Below the pieces are notes generated by a model. That model did not search any database. It was not told the origin of the DNA and saw nothing but the letters and a program-made list of their open reading frames with translations. This document shows positions 14,529-21,929 of a stretch of 23,162 bases of DNA, piece after piece. The stretch is from Lachnospiraceae bacterium UBA7110. Its GTDB lineage: Bacteria; Bacillota; Clostridia; Lachnospirales; Lachnospiraceae. The position numbers and the translations under genes are program-made. Each line of letters opens with the position of its first letter. Position 1 is the stretch's first letter. The stretch lies in NCBI GenBank assembly GCA_002492295.1, contig DKYC01000088.1, positions 1 through 23,162 of the forward strand, given 5' to 3'.

Positions 14529-15218
14529 ATGGAAAAAGTGTTTTATGACAAACACACATTTCGTGTCTTGGACAAAGAAATTACGGTATATCCAACTGTT
14601 GCCCGCGAAAGCCCCGTGATTTATCTCAATACATTTGCGCGGGAAGGGGATTGTGTATACCAGACTTTATGCAGTACAGGCTGTCAGGACTTTAACCTTG
14701 TTACGGTAAGCGGTCTTATATGGAATCACGATATGGTTCCGTGGGATATTCCGCCTATTTCCGACAAGGATACGCCCTGCACCGGCGGTGCGGACGAATA
14801 CCTGCGGCTTTTGATAAATGAAATTGTACCATGCGCCGAAGAATTTATACAGGGGCAGGCTTTGTGGAGAGGACTTGCAGGCTATTCCCTCGGCGGATTA
14901 TTTGCATTATATGCACTCTATCAGACAAAGCTTTTTTCGAGGGCTGCGAGCATGTCTGGTTCTCTATGGTTTCCGGGATTTAAGGAATATGTTTTTTCAC
15001 ATGAAATGAAAAAATTACCTGATTTTTTATATCTGTCTTTGGGAGACAGGGAATGTAAAACCAAAAATCCTTATCTGAAGACTGTACAGAGAAACACAGA
15101 GGAAATCCATGCTTTTTATGAAAAAAAAGGAATTGAAACGGTGTTTCGGCAAAATCCGGGGAACCATTTTAAGGATGCAGTCCAAAGAACGGCAACGGGC
15201 ATTGCATGGATTTTATGA
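14529..15218 (+). CDS. Alpha/beta hydrolase, putative esterase (PF00756-like)
   Basis: A 229-residue soluble hydrolase. I chose the ATG at 14529, with AGGGG 8-9 bases upstream and 14 bases after nifU, over an in-frame ATG inside nifU. The nucleophile elbow is GYSLGGLF with Ser120; Asp173 in LGDREC and His213 in NPGNHF are the likely rest of the triad. The fold and motifs fit the esterase D/enterochelin-esterase group, which cleaves esters of varied substrates. No signal peptide is present, so it acts in the cytoplasm. The location behind nifSU suggests co-transcription, but no functional link to Fe-S assembly is known; a siderophore-ester role would be speculation. Confidence 0.82.
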   Translation: MEKVFYDKHTFRVLDKEITVYPTVARESPVIYLNTFAREGDCVYQTLCSTGCQDFNLVTVSGLIWNHDMVPWDIPPISDKDTPCTGGADEYLRLLINEIVPCAEEFIQGQALWRGLAGYSLGGLFALYALYQTKLFSRAASMSGSLWFPGFKEYVFSHEMKKLPDFLYLSLGDRECKTKNPYLKTVQRNTEEIHAFYEKKGIETVFRQNPGNHFKDAVQRTATGIAWIL

Positions 15219-15283
15219 AGGCTGTTCCATTGAAAGAAATGTTGGCGGGTATCAAATTACCGTAATGAAATAGATTGAGTCTG

Positions 15284-15302
15284 TGCATATAAAAAATATG
15301 CA
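15284..15302. repeat. Short hairpin just before the AAC(3)-family start
   Basis: TGCATAT and ATATGCA form perfect 7-base arms around AAAAA, ending at the ribosome binding site of the acetyltransferase gene (start 15314). It could modulate translation, but AT-rich hairpins of this size are common by chance. Confidence 0.3.
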
Positions 15303-15313
15303 GGATAGGAGTT

Positions 15314-16114
15314 ATGATGTATACTGTAAAAGAGCTGAAAGAACAGATAGCAGACATGGGGATGTGTGGCACGGAAACCATTTTAATTCATTCTTCCATG
15401 AAATCCATAGGTATAGTCGAGGGCGGCGCGGATACCGTTTTGGATGTGCTGACGGCGTATTTTAAAGACGGGCTTCTGCTGTTCCCGACACATACATGGA
15501 GCACGATAAACGAACAAAATCCCATATATCATCCCCAAAAAGAGCCTTCCTGTGTGGGATTACTGTCCAATCTGTTTTTAAAAAGAAACGGTGTCGTGCG
15601 CTCACTGCATCCGACGCACAGTCTTGCGGGTTTCGGAAAAAACGCAGCGGATTATTTGGCGAAAGAGGAATTCTGCAACACGCCCTGTACACCGGGCGGC
15701 TGTTATGACAGACTAAGAGCCTGTAACGGTAAGATACTGCTGATTGGCGTGGGGCATGCGCGCAATACCTTTATCCATAGCGTCGAAGAGGTTTTGAATG
15801 TGCCTAACAGGCTGGCGGATATACCGATGAAACTTGAGGTTGTCATGCCTGATGGCAGCAATAAAACCGTCTATATGCGGAAGCACTATAATGCACAGCA
15901 GCCGCATATTTCGGAAGATTTTATAAAACTCCATCAGGCATTTCTTGACTGTCAGGCGGCACGCGAGGTCAAATTTGGAGATGCCGCATGCCTGCTGTGT
16001 GATGCGGGAAGGATTTTTGAAGTTGTTCGTCATGTGCTTGCACCAAATCCGCAATGCCTTGTCACAGAGCCGTCCATTGCCTGTGAACGGTGGGAAGAAT
16101 TGCGCAGGGTGTAA
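15314..16114 (+). CDS. AAC(3)-family N-acetyltransferase
   Basis: A 266-residue protein of the aminoglycoside 3-N-acetyltransferase superfamily (Antibiotic_NAT). Family features: ILIHSSMKSIGIVEGGADTV near the start, LLFPTHTWS, VRSLHPTHSLAGFG, and LLIGVGHARNTFIHSVEE, in which the His and Glu residues lie in the antibiotic/CoA cleft. Acetyl-CoA is the donor. Many chromosomal members (YokD-like) do not give aminoglycoside resistance, and their natural substrates are unknown; the sequence does not decide this. A second ATG three bases downstream is equally possible. It lies 95 bases after the esterase gene and converges on the chemotaxis gene with only 20 bases between the two stops and no visible terminator. 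Confidence 0.85.
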   Translation: MMYTVKELKEQIADMGMCGTETILIHSSMKSIGIVEGGADTVLDVLTAYFKDGLLLFPTHTWSTINEQNPIYHPQKEPSCVGLLSNLFLKRNGVVRSLHPTHSLAGFGKNAADYLAKEEFCNTPCTPGGCYDRLRACNGKILLIGVGHARNTFIHSVEEVLNVPNRLADIPMKLEVVMPDGSNKTVYMRKHYNAQQPHISEDFIKLHQAFLDCQAAREVKFGDAACLLCDAGRIFEVVRHVLAPNPQCLVTEPSIACERWEELRRV

Positions 16115-16134
16115 GATAGTGCTTACCACAAACC

Positions 16135-18135
16135 CTAAATGCGAAATGACGCCACGGTTTGATTTAGAAGCTCACTTAACCGGAACAGTTCTTCCATCTG
16201 CTTTACGACTGCCTGCGAATTTTCGTTGGAATTTTGGGCGGAGTCACTCATGCTGCACATCTGCTGCGCAATCTCCCCCACAAGCTCCGTGACCGCAGCG
16301 ATGGACTCATTAATTTTTGTCATATTGGAGCTCATTTCCATAGAGGAAGACCCTAAATCGCAGGCAATGTCACTGTAAAACGCAGCGTCTTTTTCATACA
16401 TTTTTGCAAGCTCTGTCATGCTTTGATAATCTTTCATAATCTTATCCGTCATAAACGTCAGCAGCTTTCCGGAGCTTTGCGATAAGAACGCTACGTTATC
16501 CACGACGCCCTCTGTCACTTTGCGGATTTTGTCTACCGCCTGTCTGGAATTGTCTGCCAGGCTTCTGATTTCTTCCGCTACAACACCAAATCCCTTGCCT
16601 GCGTCGCCTGCTCTTGCGGCTTCTATGGACGCGTTCAGCGCCAGGAGGTTTGTCTGAGAACTGATTGCAAGGATTTCCTCTGTCAAGGCATTGATTTCGC
16701 TTACCTGTTTGCTGTCTTTAATTGCCTGCTCCAATTCGTTTTTCGTCTTCTCGTAAAGTGAGACCACTTCCTGCTCGGACTGCTGGGAAGACTCGTGATG
16801 TTGTCCCGCCCGGATCATAATATCGCTTGACTGCTCCGCCGCTTCTCCGGCTTTCATGACGACTGTATCAATGGCATTCCCTAATTCCTGTCCGTTATTT
16901 CGGATTGCTTCTGCCAGTTCCTTTGCCTTAACGGTTTGGTTCATAACAAGACCGGCGGATTCGGTAATCCCTGAAATATCCTGATTTAATGTGGTCATTT
17001 TCGTCGAGGTTCCTTCCGCAATTGCGCCGATATTTTCCGCTTCCTGCTTTGTATTTAAAATGATTTCCCGAATCTGCTGTCTTACTTCCACGGTTGCTTT
17101 TTTGATTTGCTCCGTCTCGTTTTTATATTCTTTGGGAATTTCCGTCTCAACGACAGCGTTCTCTGAAAAATCGCCTGACGCGAATTGTTTGAGCATTTGC
17201 ACTGGCGCAAGCATTCTGCCAATCAGTCCCAGCATAAAGACTGCCACGAACAGAATGACAATCAAGGCAGTTACAATTACAATGACAATCATTGTCACAA
17301 GGGACGCCGTGACATTCGCCACAGGCACTACGACCCCCAGCTTCCAACCGCAGCCGGTAATTTCCGATGTCGCAAAATAACATACACTGCCGTTGTAATC
17401 CTCCAACTTCTGAACACTGTTTTCGGAATTACCTAATCGATTCCAAAGCTTTGGCATGACATCAGCCACCAGAACCGTTGTATCCGCCGTCGGCTCATAC
17501 GCGCTGTTTTGGTGTGCGATATATTGTCCGCTGTTATCTACAAGAAATCCGTACACACCGTTTTCATAATTAATGCTGCCCGTCAGTTCTGTCACTGTTT
17601 CGAGCGTGACATCCAGACCGATAACGCCTGCCGGTTCACCTTCTATGAATACCGGCGCCGCGATTGTGGTACACATCTGTCCCGTGAGCGCGTCGCAATA
17701 CGGGTCGGTCACAATCACGGCTCCTGTTTCCACCGCCTGCTGATACCAGCCGCGCTGCACAGGGTCGTAGCCCTCCGGCATTTCGATTTCCCGATTGGAC
17801 CATATAAACCTGCTGTCACTCGTTCCGCAGTACAGGTTTAACAGCTCCTCCCGTCCCTGCGCGTGGGTGTCCACCACCGACTGGATAAATTCCGTATCTG
17901 TATTTTTGCCTGCCACAATGCTGTTTACCGCACCGTATGCAAGCATTTTTTCTTCCTCAATCCATGTGTTGATTTCTTCCGCATACTTATCCGCGTTTAA
18001 CTGTAACGCCCGCGTCTGATCCTGCACAGTCCGGGTTCCTGCTACCGCGAGTAATCCAATCGCCGTCAAAAGAATACTTGTAACAACAATTGCAATCATA
18101 CTGAATGTCAGTTTTCCTTTAATTGTCCTTAACAT
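16135..18135 (-). CDS. Methyl-accepting chemotaxis protein with dCache amino-acid sensor
   Basis: A 666-residue chemoreceptor; the start at 18135 has AAAGAGGT upstream, better than in-frame ATGs further out. Order: TM1 (about 11-32), extracellular dCache_1 domain (about 35-270), TM2 (about 276-305), HAMP-like linker, and a long signalling coiled coil whose tip is EILAISSQTNLLALNASIEA and GDAGKGFGVVAEEIRSLA (about 487-527). The sensor carries Tyr123, Arg128, Trp130, Tyr131, Tyr146 and Asp175 with exactly the spacing of the amino-acid-binding dCache motif known from Pseudomonas PctA, so an amino-acid ligand is predicted. There is no CheR-tethering pentapeptide at the C-terminus. No other chemotaxis or flagellar gene is linked. 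It signals to CheA/CheW encoded elsewhere. Confidence 0.93.
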   Translation of the reverse strand: MLRTIKGKLTFSMIAIVVTSILLTAIGLLAVAGTRTVQDQTRALQLNADKYAEEINTWIEEEKMLAYGAVNSIVAGKNTDTEFIQSVVDTHAQGREELLNLYCGTSDSRFIWSNREIEMPEGYDPVQRGWYQQAVETGAVIVTDPYCDALTGQMCTTIAAPVFIEGEPAGVIGLDVTLETVTELTGSINYENGVYGFLVDNSGQYIAHQNSAYEPTADTTVLVADVMPKLWNRLGNSENSVQKLEDYNGSVCYFATSEITGCGWKLGVVVPVANVTASLVTMIVIVIVTALIVILFVAVFMLGLIGRMLAPVQMLKQFASGDFSENAVVETEIPKEYKNETEQIKKATVEVRQQIREIILNTKQEAENIGAIAEGTSTKMTTLNQDISGITESAGLVMNQTVKAKELAEAIRNNGQELGNAIDTVVMKAGEAAEQSSDIMIRAGQHHESSQQSEQEVVSLYEKTKNELEQAIKDSKQVSEINALTEEILAISSQTNLLALNASIEAARAGDAGKGFGVVAEEIRSLADNSRQAVDKIRKVTEGVVDNVAFLSQSSGKLLTFMTDKIMKDYQSMTELAKMYEKDAAFYSDIACDLGSSSMEMSSNMTKINESIAAVTELVGEIAQQMCSMSDSAQNSNENSQAVVKQMEELFRLSELLNQTVASFRI

Positions 18136-18203
18136 TTTTTGTACCTCTTTTCTTCCGTTTTCATCGGTTTTCATTTTGCCACTGTCGCGAAAATCGCGGA
18201 AAT

Positions 18204-18267
18204 AGTATATCAAAAAAGGAAGAGTAAGTCCTGACTTTGGTACAATCTGTCGTTTTCAGGGTACAAT
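18204..18267 (-). promoter_or_regulatory. Chemoreceptor promoter with two direct repeats 21 bp apart
   Basis: On the minus strand an extended -10 box (TGATATACT, -10 core at 18204-18209) stands 17 bases from a poor -35 (AGGACT, 18227-18232). Directly upstream lie two exact copies of ATTGTACC (18239-18246 and 18260-18267, written on the minus strand), 21 bp apart. A weak -35 with phased repeats just behind it is the pattern of an activator-dependent promoter. Confidence 0.4.
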
Positions 18268-18339
18268 TTGCAATTTGGTTACATAAAATATTTTTTGGTA
18301 TGGTTCCTTTTGGAAATGTGTTTTCATCAGACTTCTGCG

Positions 18340-18987
18340 TCAATCCTGTATGATGGAATGGCTATGAATATAGAATTCTTCCTGACTTGGGCGAAATTCC
18401 TTTTTCATCGGCTCAAAAGCTTCTTCAAATTTTTCGGCATCAGATTTTTCGAACTGATATGCCGGACTTTCCTGATAAAACCATTTTTTCCCGCTGAGCG
18501 TTTCCGGTACCAATTCTTTTACAAGCATTGCCGCAGGATAGATTCCGTCTGCAGTACAAATATTGTATTTTTTACAGCTTTTAAACCCGCGGGACACATA
18601 ATTGTCAGGATTTCCAAATATTACTATTACCTGATATCCCAGTTCAATTGCTCTGTCAAAGCTATATTCCAACAACTTTTTGCTGACGCCCATACGCTGG
18701 TAATCAGGGTGTACGCTGATTGGACCGAAAGTAAGGATTGACAGCTCATTTTTGCTTTCATCAACAAGCTTTGCCTGGGTATACATAACGTTGCCAATCA
18801 ATTTTCCATCTTCTGTTTCTGCAACGAAATCAAGTTCGGGGATAAAATCTTTGTGTTCCCGTAAAATATGGGCTAAGTAGTGTTCATTGCATCCGGGGAC
18901 ATATACATTCCAAAACGCTTTCCGTGTCAATCGTTCAACTTCTCTAAAGTCGTTTTTTGTTTCATTTCGTATCGTTATATGAAGCAT
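18340..18987 (-). CDS. GNAT-family N-acetyltransferase
   Basis: A 215-residue acetyltransferase. The start at 18987 is chosen because AAAGGAGA lies 6 bases upstream; an in-frame ATG at 19053 has no such site. The acetyl-CoA loop is SVHPDYQRMGVSKKLL, with Gly-Val-Ser where Gly-x-Gly/Ala is usual. The N-terminus (ITIRNETKNDFREVERLTRKAF) is typical of YhbS/COG3153 relatives, whose substrates are unknown. The C-terminal ~70 residues (after GFKSCKKYNI) form the extension common in this subgroup. It reads on the same strand as the chemoreceptor gene and 204 bases upstream of it; a separate promoter there makes co-transcription optional. Confidence 0.87.
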   Translation of the reverse strand: MLHITIRNETKNDFREVERLTRKAFWNVYVPGCNEHYLAHILREHKDFIPELDFVAETEDGKLIGNVMYTQAKLVDESKNELSILTFGPISVHPDYQRMGVSKKLLEYSFDRAIELGYQVIVIFGNPDNYVSRGFKSCKKYNICTADGIYPAAMLVKELVPETLSGKKWFYQESPAYQFEKSDAEKFEEAFEPMKKEFRPSQEEFYIHSHSIIQD

Positions 18988-19056
18988 TTGCAGTCTCCTT
19001 TCAAAATGCTGACTGATATCCCTGAATACAAAATATCCGTCTGATGCGCTCAATGC

Positions 19057-19085
19057 ATTATGACAGCGCGTTTTTTGAAGGACAA
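19057..19085 (-). promoter_or_regulatory. Candidate promoter for the GNAT gene
   Basis: On the minus strand TTGTCC (19080-19085) and CATAAT (19057-19062) are 17 bases apart, giving a leader of about 65 bases to the start at 18987. Two mismatches in the -35 and one in the -10 make it plausible but not strong. Confidence 0.45.
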
Positions 19086-19295
19086 ATAATTCAAAGATAA
19101 ATCATAATCGAATGTCAGTTCTCATTCTAACATATTCCATATGCCATTTCAATCAAAAAATGAAAATTTGTAACCGTAAGATTTAGTCTGGAAAAGTCCA
19201 TTTGCGGTGAACATGGTAATTTCAGATGAAGCAGGTTTTACAATGGAATTTCTTCGAGTGCATGACCTTCTTACGTTATCTTAACAAGACTATTA

Positions 19296-19324
19296 TTGAC
19301 TTGCCTCAGATTCTTTTTTATAAT
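19296..19324 (+). promoter_or_regulatory. Sigma-A promoter for the mgtE leader
   Basis: TTGACT (19296-19301) and a perfect TATAAT (19319-19324) are 17 bases apart. The predicted start near 19331 leaves about 310 bases before the mgtE start codon, far longer than needed for translation, which implies leader-based regulation. Confidence 0.82.
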
Positions 19325-19330
19325 GTAAAA

Positions 19331-19642
19331 TATAAACGGTATTGCCAAATATTTTAATAAGCGAGGTGAAATTATGGACGACAGTAGCAGTCGAAGTATA
19401 GACAAGGTTTTTGTATATAGGAATCATATGTATTGCTACAGTCGTGTCCGTAATCTGTAGCGGTTTGTTGTGACCATATGTAAAGACCATTGTCTGATTC
19501 TAAAACTATACTGCATTGATAGGTCGAGTGCAGAATCGTAAGGTTTATGAGCGGCAATGGTATTTTTTTTGCCTTTTTTGCACCCGCCTTTCAAGCAGTG
19601 GCTTGCAGTATGCAAATCCAACAGGTAAAGGAGGAAAATGCA
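19331..19642 (+). ncRNA. Structured 5' leader of mgtE, candidate cation-responsive attenuator
   Basis: The leader folds on paper into three parts. (1) A long hairpin, 19371-19389 with 19434-19454: about 18 pairs, one G-U, an A-A mismatch and a 2-base bulge. (2) A domain closed by ACCATTG (19486-19492) with CAATGGT (19555-19561), inner GATT/AATC and CTGCA/TGCAG pairs, followed at once by A and eight T. (3) An alternative GGCAA (19553-19557) with TTGCC (19569-19573) before six T, which cannot form together with part 2's closing stem. A last hairpin (CAAGC/GCTTG, 19592-19605, inside TTTGCA/TGCAAA) precedes the mgtE ribosome binding site. Switching helices plus T-tracts suggest transcription attenuation. 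The conserved blocks of the M-box (for example GUUAGGUGAGGCUCCU) are absent. Confidence 0.5.
19374..19460 (+). CDS. Possible 28-codon leader peptide upstream of mgtE
   Basis: ATG at 19374 is preceded by GCGAGGTGA at a good distance and opens a frame beginning MDDSSSRSIDKVFVY and ending in NL before TAG at 19458. The frame coincides almost exactly with the long hairpin of the leader: the ATG lies in the left arm and the stop is 6 bases past the right arm. Translating ribosomes would therefore open the hairpin. Two acidic residues right after the start recall the E. coli/Salmonella MgtL peptide, where acidic/proline residues make ribosomes unstable at low magnesium. That comparison is inference; the frame is short and could be chance. 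Confidence 0.35.
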   Translation: MDDSSSRSIDKVFVYRNHMYCYSRVRNL

Positions 19643-21061
19643 ATGAATGTAAAAGACAATGTTCAGAACGAAGTTATCGACATGATGATGCAGCATCCCG
19701 ATTACAAATCAGAGATTGTTGAAGTGCTCCGTAGTAACCTGACTCCAAAAGTCAAACAAGAACGTATCCTTGCATACCATGAAAAAGATATCGCAGTCGC
19801 ATTGGAACTGCTTAGTTTGGAAGAGCGCGGCAGACTATATCATGTTTTGGGTGCGAAAACGCTTGCGGACATACTTGCGTTTGCTGAAAACAAAATAGAA
19901 TATATCAGAGAGATAAGTATTCAAAAAAGAATCAGCGTGCTCTCTCAATTTGAAATTACAGAACTGGCAGAGTGCCTTCGCCAGATGGATAAGGCAGACC
20001 GTACAACGGTAATTGAATTAATGGATGATGAACTTAGACATCAGATTTTACTGCTCAATTCTTTTGGGGATGACGAGATTGGCAGCAAAATGACCACAGA
20101 CTATGTTGCTGTCCGTTCTGGAATCAGTGTGCGGCAGGCAATGCGTTCACTGATTGAGCAGGCAGCGGATAACGATAATATTTCCACCATTTATGTCCTT
20201 GATGAAAAGGAAGTTTTGCTTGGAGCAATTGACCTGAAAGACTTGATTATTGCACGTGACGGTACACAACTTGATGCGATTGTCATGACATCATATCCCT
20301 ATGTTTATGCCAATGAGCAAATTGATGATTGTCTTGGCCGCATCAAGGACTATTCAGAGGATTCCATTCCTGTTTTAGATTCGGATAATAAGCTCATAGG
20401 CGTACTGACCTCCCAGGACATCATGGAACTTGTTGACGATGAGATGAGTGAGGATTATGCAAAGCTGGCTGGTTTGTCCGCAGAAGAAGATTTAAATGAA
20501 CCTTTGAAGGAAAGTATCAAAAAGCGGCTGCCTTGGCTGGTCATTCTGCTTGGGTTGGGAATGGCCGTTTCCAGTGTGGTAGGTATATTTGAAGGAGTTG
20601 TAGCGCAGCTACCGCTGATTATCGCTTTCCAGTCGCTTATTCTAGACATGGCGGGAAATGTGGGAACACAGTCCCTTGCCGTTACCATACGTATTCTTAT
20701 GGATGAAAACATATGTGGAAAGCAAAAACTATTCCTGGTTGCAAAAGAAGCCCGTGTAGGTTTTGCAAACGGCTTGATACTTGGCATATTATCTTTTGTA
20801 TTTATAGGATTGTATTTGGTTGCATTAAAGAATCAGGAGGTTACTGTAGCGTTTTCCATATCAGCCTGTACTGGCATTGCACTGCTTTTGGCAATGATAC
20901 TTTCGAGTTTGTCGGGAACATTGATTCCGCTTATGTTTAAGAAATTGAAAGTTGATCCTGCCGTAGCGTCCGGCCCGCTGATTACAACAATCAATGACCT
21001 TGTTGCGGTTGTTACATACTATGGCTTGGCATGGATACTCATAATGAATGTTTCAATATGA
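19643..21061 (+). CDS. mgtE: Magnesium transporter MgtE
   Basis: A 472-residue homodimeric Mg2+ channel. The start at 19643 follows AAAGGAGGA by 7 bases; the upstream in-frame ATG at 19547 lies inside the attenuator T-tract region and is rejected. Order: acidic N-domain of helical repeats (about 10-135), tandem CBS pair (about 140-265, with VLDEKEVLLGAIDLKDLI and VLDSDNKLIGVLTSQDI), linking helix, then five membrane helices from about 290. Signature sequences of the pore are DMAGNVGTQSLAVTIR and DPAVASGPLITTINDLVAVV, whose ND holds the ion-binding aspartate. The cytosolic domains close the pore when magnesium is high. Expression is likely governed by the long leader. Some MgtE homologues also pass Co2+ or Mn2+. 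Confidence 0.95.
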   Translation: MNVKDNVQNEVIDMMMQHPDYKSEIVEVLRSNLTPKVKQERILAYHEKDIAVALELLSLEERGRLYHVLGAKTLADILAFAENKIEYIREISIQKRISVLSQFEITELAECLRQMDKADRTTVIELMDDELRHQILLLNSFGDDEIGSKMTTDYVAVRSGISVRQAMRSLIEQAADNDNISTIYVLDEKEVLLGAIDLKDLIIARDGTQLDAIVMTSYPYVYANEQIDDCLGRIKDYSEDSIPVLDSDNKLIGVLTSQDIMELVDDEMSEDYAKLAGLSAEEDLNEPLKESIKKRLPWLVILLGLGMAVSSVVGIFEGVVAQLPLIIAFQSLILDMAGNVGTQSLAVTIRILMDENICGKQKLFLVAKEARVGFANGLILGILSFVFIGLYLVALKNQEVTVAFSISACTGIALLLAMILSSLSGTLIPLMFKKLKVDPAVASGPLITTINDLVAVVTYYGLAWILIMNVSI

Positions 21062-21257
21062 ATGCTTCAATCGGAACGCCGTCCTTTTGAGGAACAGGGA
21101 ATTGACAGAGAGCCGGCAGCATGACAGACAGCAAAGCGAGGCTGTAGAATATTGTTTCAACAAAAGCGAACCCTTTGTGGAATGAAAAAAGTTTATTTGG
21201 AAAGCATAGGAATATGCGAAAACAATAAAGGATTTATCTTAATTACGGGGGAACGCC

Positions 21258-21803
21258 ATGTACGGAATTGATTTATTAATGAAAGAACACTTAAATATTA
21301 TTGCATTCACTGAATACATGAAAAACTGCTGCTGCGCCATTTTGGAAGGTGCAGACGTTGATGTCGTACAATTTACGGAATGTATTGATTTTGCACGTTC
21401 TTACGCAGACAAACACCATCACGGAAAGGAAGAAGAAATTCTATTTCGCCATATGCTCGACAATCCCGGTTCCGCCACCGAAAAACTGGTGAAAAACGGA
21501 ATGCTCGTCGAACACGATTTTGGGCGTTTTCACATTACGGAGCTGGAAAACGCCCTGAAGCTGTATACGCAATATCCCTGCACAAAAAACAGACTCGGTA
21601 TCATTACACACGCCTCCGCATACGCGGATTTATTGCAGCGCCATATTCAAAAAGAAGACAATGTCTGCTATACTTACGCACAAAGAATACTGTCAAACGC
21701 CGAGAAAAAGCAAATTGACGAGGAGACAAGAGCTTTTGAGGAACAGGCGGAGCATAATAGTATTCAAAAAAAGTACCTCGCTTGGCTGGATGCGCGCGGT
21801 TGA
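21258..21803 (+). CDS. Hemerythrin-like HHE cation-binding protein
   Basis: A 181-residue cytoplasmic four-helix protein. Likely di-iron ligands are His11 (KEHLNI), the DKHHHGKEEE cluster (His53-55 and Glu59), His86 (VEHDFGR) and HIQKED (His129, Glu133). Such HHE proteins in anaerobes are linked to oxygen, nitric oxide or iron handling. A Cys-Cys-Cys triplet at 24-26 on the first helix is unusual and could be a redox or metal site. Ribosome binding site GGGGG precedes the start. The 196-base gap after mgtE contains no obvious terminator or strong promoter, so its transcription unit is uncertain. Confidence 0.88.
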   Translation: MYGIDLLMKEHLNIIAFTEYMKNCCCAILEGADVDVVQFTECIDFARSYADKHHHGKEEEILFRHMLDNPGSATEKLVKNGMLVEHDFGRFHITELENALKLYTQYPCTKNRLGIITHASAYADLLQRHIQKEDNVCYTYAQRILSNAEKKQIDEETRAFEEQAEHNSIQKKYLAWLDARG

Positions 21804-21929
21804 ATGAAAGAACGGCTGGGGTATCGTAAGGGCTAATTCTGTAACGGGAGCCATATACTTTTTGTGCATGAGTAAGGCGACTGTTTATAGGATGTTTGGC
21901 TTTCGGAAGGAATGTGGAAAACGCTGATT

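Noticed and set aside
16115..16134. Bidirectional terminator between the convergent AAC(3)-like and chemoreceptor genes
   Set aside because: Only 20 bases separate the stops and they hold no inverted repeat with T-tracts.
18136..18213. Extended start of the chemoreceptor
   Set aside because: The extra residues precede the normal Lys-Leu-TM1 beginning of receptors and overlap the promoter region; the ATG at 18135 has a good AAAGAGGT site.
19331..19642. M-box (ykoK) Mg2+ riboswitch upstream of mgtE
   Set aside because: The expected conserved blocks, such as GUUAGGUGAGGCUCCU and the terminal AAAGCUC segment, could not be found, so I describe an unclassified structured leader instead.
19547..19642. 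Extended start of MgtE
   Set aside because: It would begin within the leader's CAATGGT/T8 attenuator segment and lacks a ribosome binding site; 19643 has AAAGGAGGA.
21101..21130. TTGACA as a -35 box for the hemerythrin gene
   Set aside because: No -10 box at 15-19 bases; the match is probably chance.
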